Shown: positions 1 to 7,707, counted from the first letter of the stretch. The stretch: DNA of 32,239 nucleotides from Thermoplasmata archaeon (GCA_022750335.1 JAKIVX010000003.1:82840-115078); one strand, 5' to 3'. A program made the numbers and translations. Notes: generated by a model not told the origin, from the sequence alone.

Positions 1-176
1 ATGCTGCTCCCCGCGAGGAGCGAAAGGCCGAACGTCATGGACGTAAGGGGGACCGTTCCCCCGGACCGTGGCAGGAGCTGGGTGAGGACGAAGATCGTCA
101 CGCCGACCATGCTGATCGCGACGACCGCGAACGGGAGGAAGGCGACGGTCAGGTCGAGCGGAGGCAGGAGATTCAT
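1..176 (-). CDS. N-terminal part of a membrane protein, cut by the window edge
   Basis: A frame starting with ATG at 176 stays open to the window edge and gives 58 residues. Residues about 11-34 form a strongly hydrophobic helix (AFLPFAVVAISMVGVTIF core), and a second hydrophobic stretch begins near residue 48, so this looks like the start of an integral membrane protein. A GGTGGTT motif lies about 14 nt before the ATG. The gene follows the CBS/ParB gene on the same strand after 68 nt. The family cannot be recognised from this fragment, and the frame is too short for certainty. Confidence 0.5.
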   Translation of the reverse strand, partial: MNLLPPLDLTVAFLPFAVVAISMVGVTIFVLTQLLPRSGGTVPLTSMTFGLSLLAGSS

Positions 177-244
177 CCGGGACCGGGACGAACCACCCGA
201 GCGCCGCTCTTATGGCCCCGGTCCGAACCGGCGGCGCCGCTGGT

Positions 245-1084
245 CTACGGCTCGGAGAGTCCGGGCGGGGGCGCGGGTTCGACGCGCCGGAGGAGCTGGG
301 TCGTGACCTCCAGGAGTGGATGGTGGGTGCTCCGGTCGATCTCGATGTCATCGACCGTACGCAGGTGATGGTCCTGGGCGACCCGTTCGAGCCCCGTCTC
401 CTGGCGCGCGAACTCCTCGGGTCGGTCGCTCGTCAGGATGAAAGCCTGGAGCTGGGCGAGGCCCATCTCGCGGGCCGCGAGGGCCCGATGGTGGCCGTCG
501 ACGAGGATCCAGGTGTCGCCCTTCTGCAGAACCAGCACCGGTTCGGCGAACCCGCGCTCCAGCTCGTAGCGCCGGCCCTCGAGCTCGTCCTCGAAAACCT
601 TCCACTGCGTCGGGGTGAGCCGCTCGATCGGAACGAGCCCGCGGTGGATCGAGAACGGGAGATGGTAGCGGTCCGAGAGGAGCGTCCGCAGCGTGTCCGC
701 TTTCGCGGGCGAAGCCCGCTCGAAGTGCGACCGGACGATGTCGAGGTTGGAGAGCACGCCGCAGAGCCGGCCGTTCTCATCGATGATCGGAAGGTCCCGG
801 AGCCCGTATCGGAACATGATCCGCGCCGCGTCGTCGAGCGCGGTCTGCGGGGAGGCCGTGATCGTCCCCGGTCGGATGATGCTCGAGAGGGGCTCGTTCT
901 CCTCCGACGCGTGCCGCAGGAGCTCCTTCGCGCTCACGAACCCGACCAACTTTCCGGTCGCGTCCGTGACGGGAAGTCCGTGGTGGCGGCTCTTCGAAAG
1001 GCGAGCGATCGCCTCCCCGATGCGCGCGTTCGTCTGGATGTGCTCGACCTCGAGCACCATGTAGTCCCGGATCAGGACCGTCAT
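245..1084 (-). CDS. CBS-pair protein with C-terminal ParB/sulfiredoxin-like domain
   Basis: A 279-residue protein. Residues 1-120 hold two CBS motifs (HHGLPVTD...LVGFVSAKELL and LRDLPIID...CGVLSNLDIV), the fold that usually binds adenine nucleotides or SAM as a regulatory switch. Residues about 142-225 look like the ParB/Srx fold, with PIERLTP, then EPVLVLQKGD and the signature VDGHHRALAAREMG at 195-208. There is no ParB DNA-binding HTH, so chromosome partitioning is unlikely. The ParB/Srx fold also includes small-molecule kinases such as the archaeal free serine kinase SerK, so an enzymatic role controlled by the CBS pair is possible (inference). The ATG overlaps the TGA of gmhA (ATGA), implying translational coupling. 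The last 15 residues are proline-rich. Confidence 0.85.
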   Translation of the reverse strand: MTVLIRDYMVLEVEHIQTNARIGEAIARLSKSRHHGLPVTDATGKLVGFVSAKELLRHASEENEPLSSIIRPGTITASPQTALDDAARIMFRYGLRDLPIIDENGRLCGVLSNLDIVRSHFERASPAKADTLRTLLSDRYHLPFSIHRGLVPIERLTPTQWKVFEDELEGRRYELERGFAEPVLVLQKGDTWILVDGHHRALAAREMGLAQLQAFILTSDRPEEFARQETGLERVAQDHHLRTVDDIEIDRSTHHPLLEVTTQLLRRVEPAPPPGLSEP

Positions 1085-1692
1085 CGGGGCAGCGGCGGGA
1101 CTTCGTCCCGCAGGTAGGCCATGAGGAAGTGGAGGACGACGAGGTGGAGGTCCTCCGTGTGTTGCATGCTGTTGGACGGAACGACCAACGGGACGTCCAC
1201 CAGGTCCTTCAGCTTCCCGCCGCCGATCCCGGTGAGCCCGATGGTCACGAGACCCATCTCCTTGGCGGCGCGGATCGCCTCGAGGACATTCGGGGAGTTC
1301 CCGCTCCCCGAGATCCCGACCGCGACATCCCCCGGGACCGCGAGGCCGCGCAACTGTTCCGAGAAGATCCGGGAGTAGTCCGCGTCGTTCGCCCACGCCA
1401 TCACGCTCGGGACGTTGTCGTTCAGCGCGACGCACCGGAAACGTTTCAGCGCCGGACCTCCGGACCCGAGCGAGGGTCGTGTCCCCTTCGCGATGTCGAC
1501 CACGAAGTGGGAGGCGGTGGAGGCGCTCCCTCCGTTCCCGAAGAAGTAGATGGTGCGGTCCTGCTCCCGCGCCGCGAGGAAGATCGGGGCGATGCGGCGC
1601 AGGGCCTCGAACAGGTAGGGGGCCTCGAGCGCGGCCCGGGTCTCGGCCACGTACGTCCGAAGATAGGCTTCGAGCGTCGGAACTTCGGTCAT
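1081..1692 (-). CDS. gmhA: SIS-domain phosphoheptose isomerase (GmhA-like)
   Basis: A 203-residue single SIS domain of the usual GmhA length. In that family the enzyme converts sedoheptulose 7-phosphate to D-glycero-D-manno-heptose 7-phosphate in the cytoplasm. Phosphosugar-binding elements are visible: FGNGGSASTASH at 51-62 and GISGSGNSPNVLEA at 126-139, and the C-terminal helix has MQHTEDLHLVVLHF, with His/Glu residues expected for the isomerase active site. The ATG at 1692 overlaps the stop of the GHMP kinase gene, and the stop at 1081-1083 overlaps the start of the CBS/ParB gene. The context with an HddA-like kinase supports GmhA over other SIS isomerases. The exact sugar is inferred. Confidence 0.88.
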   Translation of the reverse strand: MTEVPTLEAYLRTYVAETRAALEAPYLFEALRRIAPIFLAAREQDRTIYFFGNGGSASTASHFVVDIAKGTRPSLGSGGPALKRFRCVALNDNVPSVMAWANDADYSRIFSEQLRGLAVPGDVAVGISGSGNSPNVLEAIRAAKEMGLVTIGLTGIGGGKLKDLVDVPLVVPSNSMQHTEDLHLVVLHFLMAYLRDEVPPLPR

Positions 1693-2666
1693 CGTCCCAC
1701 GAACAGAATGCGCGACCCTTCCGGAGTGATCCGCACCGAGAGCCGTTGCATCTGCGAGAGGGCGGCCGCTATTTGATGGCTCCTTTCGGGGGGGTGGAGG
1801 AGGAGCAGGAAACCGCCTCCGCCCGCACCCGTGATCTTCCCTCCGTAGGCTCCGGCGGCGCGCGCGGCGGCGTACCGTGCGTCGATCTCCGAGGTGGTCA
1901 CGCCGTCCGCGAGACCTCGCTTCAACTGCCAGCCCTCGTCCATCGCAGCGCCGAGCGCCGCCCAGTCGGCCCGCAGGATCGCGTCGCGCGCCTCCCGGGC
2001 CAGGTCGCGCATCCGCTCGAGCGCGTCCCGGTTGGTCTTCGTCCGCTCGCTCTGGGTCTTGAGGATCCCTTCCGCCCGTCGCGTCACGCCGGTGTAGAAC
2101 AGGGAGAGATGGTCGGAGAGTGCCTCCCGGTGGACGTTGGAGAGCGGGATCGGCGACGCACGGACCGTGTCGTCCGGCCGGAACTCGAAGTGCTGGACGC
2201 CTCCGAACGCCGCGATGTACTGGTCCTGGCGACCCAGCGCCCCACCGAGGCGGTCGATCTCGATCCGGCAGGCTTCCTCCGCCAGCTCCGCCGGTCCCTT
2301 GAGGACCCCCCGGAAGGCGTGGAGCGCGTTCAGCAGCCCGACCGTGAGGGAGGAGGAGGAGCCGAGACCGGTGCCCTCGGAAGGGATGTCGGCGATGGTG
2401 TGGATCTCGAGGGAGTCCGAGACACCGGCGAGGCGCATCGCCTCCTTGACGATCCCGTGCTGCAGCTCCTCCAGCTGATCGACGTTCTCCGTGCGGGAAT
2501 ACGCGACCCGGATCGACTTGTCGAACTTCTCGTTGACGAGAACGTGGACGTATCGGTCGATGGCGGCGCTCGTCACCGCCCCGCCGCCGTGGTCCCGGTA
2601 GAAGGAGGGTAGGTCGGTTCCCCCGCCCGCGAAGCTGATCCTCAGCGGGGTGCGGGTGATGATCAC
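1689..2666 (-). CDS. hddA: GHMP-family sugar kinase, heptose 7-phosphate kinase-like (HddA)
   Basis: A 325-residue GHMP kinase. The N-terminus reads TRTPLRISFAGGGTDLP (5-20), typical of the HddA/fucokinase-like branch. The ATP-binding motif PSEGTGLGSSSSLTV is at 95-109, and the C-terminal motif KITGAGGGGF lies near 276-285. In the bacterial GDP-heptose route HddA phosphorylates D-glycero-D-manno-heptose 7-phosphate at C1. The start is GTG at 2666. A TATA-like box at 2690-2697 sits about 27 nt upstream, so the transcript is probably leaderless. It is the first gene of a three-gene unit with gmhA and the CBS/ParB gene, with 4-nt overlaps. No nucleotidyltransferase (HddC) or phosphatase (GmhB) is present in the window. 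Confidence 0.87.
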   Translation of the reverse strand: MIITRTPLRISFAGGGTDLPSFYRDHGGGAVTSAAIDRYVHVLVNEKFDKSIRVAYSRTENVDQLEELQHGIVKEAMRLAGVSDSLEIHTIADIPSEGTGLGSSSSLTVGLLNALHAFRGVLKGPAELAEEACRIEIDRLGGALGRQDQYIAAFGGVQHFEFRPDDTVRASPIPLSNVHREALSDHLSLFYTGVTRRAEGILKTQSERTKTNRDALERMRDLAREARDAILRADWAALGAAMDEGWQLKRGLADGVTTSEIDARYAAARAAGAYGGKITGAGGGGFLLLLHPPERSHQIAAALSQMQRLSVRITPEGSRILFVGR

Positions 2667-2689
2667 GGCCGGTCGAGCGGCCCCAGCGC

Positions 2690-2697
2690 CTCTTATC
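2690..2697 (-). promoter_or_regulatory. TATA-like box of the hddA operon
   Basis: Reading the minus strand, GATAAGAG is centred about 27 nt before the GTG start of hddA, the spacing expected for an archaeal TATA box and a leaderless transcript. It lies in the 33-nt gap just past the helicase stop codon. Confidence 0.5.
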
Positions 2698-2699
2698 GA

Positions 2700-4739
2700 T
2701 TATGGAGGCGGCGGAGGCGGGTCGGACGCGTGGGTTGGGCGCGCGGGAGCCGCCCGGGAGCCGGCGGCGGCCCAGCGGGCGCGACGCCCGCCGTAAAAGC
2801 TCCGGGTGGTCGCGGCGAGGTCGCCGATGGGTTCGAGCCCGGGCAGCCATTGGGCGAACGCGGGGGCGCGCTTGTCCAGTATGATCGCGAGGCCTCGATC
2901 GTGCTCGGAGCGGATCATGCGGCCGCAGGCCTGGACGATCGACCGCGCCGCGGGCGCGTCGACCGTGTACTCCCAACCCCGGCCGGTCGTAGCGTCCAGG
3001 AACTGCCGCAGCGCAGTGCGCTTCGCGGTCGGCTTGGGGTAGGGAATGCCGACCATCACGACCGCCTCGAGTTCCTCGTCCGGGTAGTCGATGCCCTCCG
3101 CGAGCCGCCCCGCTGCGACGCCGAGGAGGACCGTCCCTTCCGGGTCCCGTTTCCACCCCTCGATCGACCGCCAGAGGTCGCCGGTGGGCATCTTCGAGAA
3201 CTCGACGAACACGTTGCCGGGCAGGGCCGTCTGGAGCCCCGCGTCCAGTACCTTCTGGAGGAGGTCGAAGCTCGGGAAGAACACCGCGGTCTTGACGGGT
3301 AGGCAGGAGAGCACCTCGACCAATCGGTCCGCGAGCCGGGCGATCGCGTGCGGGTCCTGACGCAGGTCCTCGAATCGGGTCGAGACCGTCGTGTCGTAGA
3401 GGTAGCGGCGATTCTCGGGCGGGAAATGCGAGGGCACGTCCAGGAGCCGGGCCGTGCCGCCAAGCCCGAGGGCATCGCGGTACTCTTCGAGCGGAGCGAG
3501 GGTACCGGACAGATGGACGGAGGAGTGGCACTCGAGGATCGCTTGCGCCGGAACCGAGGCATCGAGCGAGTAGGCCTCGAGCGCCGGTCGGGGGGTTCGG
3601 GTGGCGACCTTGACGTACGCCGGAGGCTCGAGCTGGGGCCACGAAAGCAGCGTGAGCGCGACCGTATGGGCCCACGACCGGGGTAGATGGCGTTCCCGGC
3701 GTCGTTCCTCTCGGAGGTTCTCCCCCCAGGTAGCGAGGGCTCCGAGCCATGTATCCAGCCGGTGGGTGGTGCCCCCGAGAGCGGTCAGGAGCGCGTCCTC
3801 GAACACCGACGGGGGAAGGACGGCGTCGTCCTCGCGCGCGAGGGCGTGGACGAGCTCCTCGACCGCCGCCCCCACGATGTCGAGCAGTCGGGTCGCACTC
3901 GGCCCGTCCGGCAACTGGAAATCCCCGCGCTCCGCCACTTCGCTCCGCGCCCGGCGGACCGACTCCTGGGGAAGGGAGATCGTGTTCAGGTCCCGGAGAT
4001 GGTTCGGGAGGTTGTGGGCTTCGTCAATCACCAGGTCGACCCGGTCGGGAGTGAGGCCCATCCAGTTGTAGAGGGCTTTGCGGATGTGGGGGTGGAAGAA
4101 GAAGGCGTACGGTGCCGTGACGAGGCGGGATTGCGGAATGAGCCGCTTGGCGAGCTCGTAGGCGCAGAGGTTCTCCTCGCGGCAGAACTTGTCGAACTCG
4201 TTCGGGGTCGGCAGCTTCGCGCCGAACCGCTCCACGATCCCCTCGAGGTCGGTCTGCACGACCCGGGCGTAGTAGGGGCAGCCGTCGAGGTCGGTCAGGT
4301 CGATCTCGCCGCCTTCGGGCAACTCGGGGGCGGGGACGAGCGGAGCTTCCCCGGCCATGGCCCGTTCGGTCGTCCGCTTGCGGTCCGCGCAGAGCTTTCC
4401 GTGCTCCTCGGCGGTGGCCCCCTTCACTTCGGCGACGTTCTCGAGGAGGAAGCAGCGACGCGCCCTTCCCTGGAGGCCGATCGCGAACATGGGCCGCTCG
4501 AGTCGGTGGGCGATCGTCCGCGCCTCGTGCAGGACCTGAACCTCCTGGGAGTGGGTGCGGACGAGGTAGAGGATCTTGTGGTCCGCCGCGGCGGCGTGCT
4601 CGAGGAGCGGCGCGAGCGTGGCGACCGTTTTCCCGCTGCCGGTGGGGGCGTTGACGAGGAGGACCCCGCCCCGTTCGGCGATCTCCGCGACCTCAGAGAG
4701 GATGCGGTCCTGCCCCGGCCGTACGCGGTAGGGGAACAG
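2700..4739 (-). CDS. XPD/Rad3-type Fe-S DNA helicase, start codon uncertain
   Basis: A superfamily 2 DNA helicase, 679 residues if it starts at CTG 4739. Walker A is APTGSGKT (31-38), followed by a motif Ia-like RTHSQEV. Four cysteines at about 117, 154, 186 and 192 match the [4Fe-4S] domain of XPD, FancJ and DinG. The DEAH box VIDEAHN is near 239 and motif VI QACGRMIRSE near 603. The tail is alanine/proline-rich and ends in six prolines. In-frame sequence runs upstream to a stop at 4827-4829 without any ATG, GTG or TTG before the Met at 4490. That Met is downstream of Walker A and cannot be the true start. CTG at 4739 gives the family-like N-terminus (L/M)FPYRVRPGQ. A sequencing indel joining the out-of-frame GTG at 4789, 26 nt from the TATA box, is the alternative. 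Likely role: nucleotide excision repair or related DNA processing. Confidence 0.9.
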   Translation of the reverse strand: MFPYRVRPGQDRILSEVAEIAERGGVLLVNAPTGSGKTVATLAPLLEHAAAADHKILYLVRTHSQEVQVLHEARTIAHRLERPMFAIGLQGRARRCFLLENVAEVKGATAEEHGKLCADRKRTTERAMAGEAPLVPAPELPEGGEIDLTDLDGCPYYARVVQTDLEGIVERFGAKLPTPNEFDKFCREENLCAYELAKRLIPQSRLVTAPYAFFFHPHIRKALYNWMGLTPDRVDLVIDEAHNLPNHLRDLNTISLPQESVRRARSEVAERGDFQLPDGPSATRLLDIVGAAVEELVHALAREDDAVLPPSVFEDALLTALGGTTHRLDTWLGALATWGENLREERRRERHLPRSWAHTVALTLLSWPQLEPPAYVKVATRTPRPALEAYSLDASVPAQAILECHSSVHLSGTLAPLEEYRDALGLGGTARLLDVPSHFPPENRRYLYDTTVSTRFEDLRQDPHAIARLADRLVEVLSCLPVKTAVFFPSFDLLQKVLDAGLQTALPGNVFVEFSKMPTGDLWRSIEGWKRDPEGTVLLGVAAGRLAEGIDYPDEELEAVVMVGIPYPKPTAKRTALRQFLDATTGRGWEYTVDAPAARSIVQACGRMIRSEHDRGLAIILDKRAPAFAQWLPGLEPIGDLAATTRSFYGGRRARWAAAGSRAAPARPTHASDPPPPPP

Positions 4740-4811
4740 GTGGGAAGGCTCGGTGGCAGAGGTGGCACTCGGCGTAAACCCGGCTCCACGGTTCTCAGCC
4801 CGCGGTCGGGG

Positions 4812-4818
4812 TTTTAAG
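4812..4818 (-). promoter_or_regulatory. TATA-like box upstream of the XPD-like helicase
   Basis: CTTAAAA on the minus strand is centred 26 nt upstream of a GTG at 4789. It predicts transcription starting near 4789. The helicase reading frame has no canonical start near there; the GTG at 4789 is in another frame. Confidence 0.5.
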
Positions 4819-4867
4819 GTGCGCCTTCAGTGGAACGGTGACGGGTCCCGGGAGCTCGTCCGGGGCC

Positions 4868-5185
4868 CTATCCGTAGGCGTACTTGACGCCGTACGGGCC
4901 CCGCGGGAGGTTCCAGGTGACCGAGCCTTGGTCGCAGGCGATGTCGCACGCCCCGCACTCGACACAGTCCTCGTACCGGAAGACGAGACGGCCCTCGATC
5001 CGTTCGTAGCACTTCGCAGGGCAGACGAACGTGCAGAAGGAATGGGGGCACTTCGAGCAAATATCCGGCTTGACCGTGATATGGGCGTGGTCCTTCGAGT
5101 CGGTCACGTAGCGCAAGGTGCCCAGCCGACGCTTGATGTCGATGAGCCCGACCGGGGGAGCGGAGGACGGGGTCGATTCGGTCAT
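4868..5185 (-). CDS. fixX: FixX-type ferredoxin
   Basis: A 105-residue ferredoxin of the FixX family, which passes electrons from FixAB-type electron-transfer flavoprotein through FixC to quinone. The N-terminal half has ICSKC...FCTFVCPAKC. The C-terminal half has YEDCVECGACDIACDQ and then the diagnostic TWNLPRGPYGVKYAYG ending. The usual proline after the last cysteine is replaced (CDQ rather than CPY or similar). The frame is open further upstream, but the ATG at 5185, 19 nt after the mdh stop, gives the right length. Its neighbour is malate dehydrogenase. No fixA, fixB or fixC lies in the window, so its redox partner is unknown. Confidence 0.88.
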   Translation of the reverse strand: MTESTPSSAPPVGLIDIKRRLGTLRYVTDSKDHAHITVKPDICSKCPHSFCTFVCPAKCYERIEGRLVFRYEDCVECGACDIACDQGSVTWNLPRGPYGVKYAYG

Positions 5186-5204
5186 GGGTGAAGGGGGCTC
5201 CGGA

Positions 5205-6155
5205 CTAAGGCGGTAGCTCCGACAGGATCCGAAGATCGTCCCGGACGGCCGCGACGCTCGCGGCAAATGCGGTGCGCTCCTCCGGAGTGAGGTCGACCGG
5301 AACCACCCTCTCCACGCCCGCGCGGCCGAGGACCGCGGGGACCCCGATGTACACGTCGCGCTCCCCGAATTCGCCGTCCAGGTGGGCGCTCGCGGAGAGG
5401 AGGCGGTGCTCGTCGCGGGCGATCGCACGGACGAGCTCGGCCTGGGAAGCCGTGGGAGCGTAGAAGGCGCTGCCGGTCTTCAAGAGATTGACGATCTCGC
5501 CTCCTCCCTGCTTGGCCCGCTCCACGATCGCGGCGAGGCGGTCGGCGGGGAGCAGCTTCGTCAGAGGGACTCCCGAGACACTCGTGAGGGAAAGGACCGG
5601 TACCATCGTGTCTCCGTGGCTGCCGAGCACGAACCCGGTGACGTCCCGAGGCGCGACGCCCAGCGCCTCCGCGACGAACCAGCGGAACCGTGCCGTGTCG
5701 AGGGTCCCCGACTCGCCAAAGACGCGGGCCGGAGGGAACCCGGAGATCTTGCGGAACCAGTAGGTCATCACGTCGACCGGATTGGTCACCACGATCACGA
5801 CGGCATTCGGCGCCTGGACCCGCACCGCTTCGGCGTGGCCACGGACGATGGAGGCGTTCTTCGAAAGGAGGTCGGAGCGGCCCATGCCCGGCTTTCGGGC
5901 GAGGCCGGCGGTCTCGACCACGACGTCGGCGCCGGCGAGCGCGTCGAGCGCGGTCGAGCCGGTTACCCGGGTGCTGAACCCGAGGATCGGAGCCGATTCC
6001 TGGATGTCGAGCGCCTTGCCCTGGGGCAGGCCGTCCACGATATCGACCAGGACGACCTCCCGCGCGAGGTCCATTTCCGCGAGGCGTTGTGCGAGCGATC
6101 CGCCGATATTCCCGGCCCCGAGTACGGCGACCTTTCCCAAACCGGTCATGGACAT
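5205..6155 (-). CDS. mdh: Malate dehydrogenase (LDH/MDH family)
   Basis: A 316-residue NAD(P)-dependent malate dehydrogenase interconverting malate and oxaloacetate. The Rossmann motif AVLGAGNIGG is near residue 9, followed by the acidic residue in VLVDIVDG. The mobile loop ARKPGMGRSDLL carries the arginine at the discriminating position that marks malate rather than lactate dehydrogenase. TNPVDVMTYW and the catalytic His in GSHGDTMVP follow. Two ATGs are possible, 6155 (MSMTG) and 6149; the first sits about 33 nt from a weak TATA-like box. The gene is probably cotranscribed with fixX. Confidence 0.93.
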   Translation of the reverse strand: MSMTGLGKVAVLGAGNIGGSLAQRLAEMDLAREVVLVDIVDGLPQGKALDIQESAPILGFSTRVTGSTALDALAGADVVVETAGLARKPGMGRSDLLSKNASIVRGHAEAVRVQAPNAVVIVVTNPVDVMTYWFRKISGFPPARVFGESGTLDTARFRWFVAEALGVAPRDVTGFVLGSHGDTMVPVLSLTSVSGVPLTKLLPADRLAAIVERAKQGGGEIVNLLKTGSAFYAPTASQAELVRAIARDEHRLLSASAHLDGEFGERDVYIGVPAVLGRAGVERVVPVDLTPEERTAFAASVAAVRDDLRILSELPP

Positions 6156-6184
6156 CCCTGGCACGAAGTTCACCCGGCCAGCGC

Positions 6185-6192
6185 CTTTAGCC
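6185..6192 (-). promoter_or_regulatory. Weak TATA-like box upstream of mdh
   Basis: GGCTAAAG on the minus strand is centred about 33 nt before the mdh ATG at 6155, in the 115-nt divergent region between mdh and the small coiled-coil gene. It is a poor match, supported mainly by position. Confidence 0.35.
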
Positions 6193-6270
6193 TCTCCGTG
6201 CGACCACGGCTTCCGAGCCGCCGGCTGGAGCGAAAGGTTGATTCTCGACCCGGCCTGCTCGTCCTCCGGC

Positions 6271-6519
6271 ATGGTCGACACCGAATCCGTCCTGCTCAAC
6301 GTGCAGGAGCGCGAAAAATGGCGCCGACGGATGGACTCGTTGGATCGGACGCTCAACGACCTCCGGGCCCAACGCCGCAGGGCGGAGAGTCGACTCCGAC
6401 GGGTCCGGCACGAGATCGCCCGACTCGAGGTGGCGGCCGATGCAGTCGTCGAATTCGCTGGGCGAGCCCAGCCAGGGAGGATGGATGCCCGGCAGGGGAT
6501 CCCTCTCACTTACCGGTAG
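6271..6519 (+). CDS. Small charged coiled-coil protein
   Basis: An 82-residue protein from ATG 6271. Residues about 10-52 are rich in Arg, Glu and Leu (VQEREKWRRRMDSLDR, then RRVRHEIARLEVAA) with heptad-like spacing, so a coiled coil is likely. No enzyme motif is seen. It starts 115 nt from the divergent mdh, and its 3' end overlaps the next small coiled-coil gene by 35 nt in a different frame. Two adjacent coiled-coil proteins may pair as a heterodimer (inference). The family is not recognised. Confidence 0.65.
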   Translation: MVDTESVLLNVQEREKWRRRMDSLDRTLNDLRAQRRRAESRLRRVRHEIARLEVAADAVVEFAGRAQPGRMDARQGIPLTYR

Positions 6520-6715
6520 GGTCGAGACCCTCCGGGCGAGCGAGCGCGAGCTCGTCGCCGAGGTCGACCGGCTGAAGCGGGAGGAACGCTACATCCTGCT
6601 CAAGGTCCGCCAGGCCCGCGAGCAGGTTCGGTACTACGAGAGCCTCCTCTCGCTGCTCCGCCGGGACTGGGGCACGACTGCCGGACTCAACGACCTCATC
6701 CGTCGGCTCGGCTAG
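6485..6715 (+). CDS. Second small coiled-coil protein
   Basis: A 76-residue protein from ATG 6485. This start is chosen because GGGAGG at 6475-6480 is an excellent ribosome-binding site 4 nt upstream; an in-frame ATG at 6440 lacks one. The sequence is mainly helical and charged (ETLRASERELVAEVDRL, then KVRQAREQVRYYESLLSLL), consistent with a coiled coil. It overlaps the preceding coiled-coil gene and is followed 13 nt later by panE, so the four genes 6271-8886 may form one operon. Function unknown. Confidence 0.68.
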   Translation: MPGRGSLSLTGRVETLRASERELVAEVDRLKREERYILLKVRQAREQVRYYESLLSLLRRDWGTTAGLNDLIRRLG

Positions 6716-6728
6716 CCCCGGGGGATCG

Positions 6729-7679
6729 GTGCGGATCGTCGTCTTTGGCGCGGGAGCCATCGGCAGTCTGCTCGGAGCTTCCCTGGCGCATGCGGGCCAC
6801 ACGGTCCTGCTCATCGGCCGAGCCGACCACGTGGCAGCGATCCGGGCCGAGGGCCTGCGGGTCACCGGCGCGATCGTCGAGTCGGTCTCGCTCCGAGCGG
6901 AGACCACGGTTCCGGCCGATTTTGTCCCGGAGGTCGCCCTGCTCACCGTCAAGACGTTCGACCTCTCCTCTGCGGCCAACCTCTTCGCCTTGCAAGTGAC
7001 CACCCCGGTTCCGACCCTCCTCCCGCAGAACGGCCTTGGGGTCGAGGAACCCGTCCGGAACGCGCTCTCCGGGGGCGGGTGGCCCGAACCCGAGCGGTGG
7101 CTGGTTCGAGCAGTCAACTCGATGCCGGCCACTCTCGTCGGCCCAGGTGCGGTTCGGGCCGGGGGCCGGGGGGAGATCGTCCTGGGCCGGGCTCGAGGAC
7201 CGGCGGCCGATGCGACGCGGAAGTTCACTCGGATCTTCCGCGCGGCGGCAATCCCGGTCCGGGTCGCCGTCGACCTCGAACGGGAAGTCTGGCGGAAGGC
7301 GCTGCTCAACTCCGCCATCAACCCCGTGACCGCGTTGCACGGCATCCCGAACGGGCGGTTGCTCGAAGAACCGTACCGCACGGAAGCGCAAGAGCTGCTC
7401 CACGAGGCCCTCGCCACGGCTCGAGCCAGCGGGTATGGCTTTCCCGAGAAGGAGGTCCGCGCGGACCTCGAACGAATCGTCCGGGCGACGGCGGAGAATC
7501 GCTCGAGCATGCTCCAGGATTTTGACCGCGGACGACGGACCGAGATCCAGGCGATCTCGGGCGAGATCCTGCGGCGCGGGGTGGACCTCGGCCTGGACCT
7601 GCCCGCCACGCGAAGGGCCGTCGAGGCGATCCGGTCCCGGTCCCCCGGGGCCCCACCCCCGCGAGGACAATCGTCATAG
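6729..7679 (+). CDS. panE: 2-dehydropantoate 2-reductase (ketopantoate reductase)
   Basis: A 316-residue protein reducing 2-dehydropantoate to pantoate with NADPH in the coenzyme A pathway. The Rossmann fingerprint VVFGAGAIGSLLGA is at 4-17. PQNGLGVEE follows, and VWRKALLNSAINPVTAL carries the expected catalytic lysine and conserved asparagines. RSSMLQDFDRGRRTEI is the conserved substrate/cofactor segment with the family glutamate. The start is GTG 6729, with GGGGGAT about 9 nt upstream. The last ten residues are proline/arginine-rich. pgk follows after 28 nt. Confidence 0.93.
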   Translation: MRIVVFGAGAIGSLLGASLAHAGHTVLLIGRADHVAAIRAEGLRVTGAIVESVSLRAETTVPADFVPEVALLTVKTFDLSSAANLFALQVTTPVPTLLPQNGLGVEEPVRNALSGGGWPEPERWLVRAVNSMPATLVGPGAVRAGGRGEIVLGRARGPAADATRKFTRIFRAAAIPVRVAVDLEREVWRKALLNSAINPVTALHGIPNGRLLEEPYRTEAQELLHEALATARASGYGFPEKEVRADLERIVRATAENRSSMLQDFDRGRRTEIQAISGEILRRGVDLGLDLPATRRAVEAIRSRSPGAPPPRGQSS

Positions 7680-7707
7680 GCCCCGGCTTCTCGAACCTTC
7701 ACTCCCC

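Noticed and set aside
245-1084. Chromosome-partition ParB
   Set aside because: There is no HTH DNA-binding domain and no parA neighbour; the ParB-like fold is joined to CBS motifs and sugar-phosphate enzymes.
212-1117. Plus-strand open frame antisense to the CBS/ParB gene
   Set aside because: The minus strand encodes clear CBS and ParB motifs; the plus-strand translation shows none.
1081-3750. One very long minus-strand open frame covering the isomerase, kinase and part of the helicase
   Set aside because: Only its last 203 codons are the real SIS isomerase. The rest is a shifted shadow of the kinase and helicase, caused by high GC and few stops.
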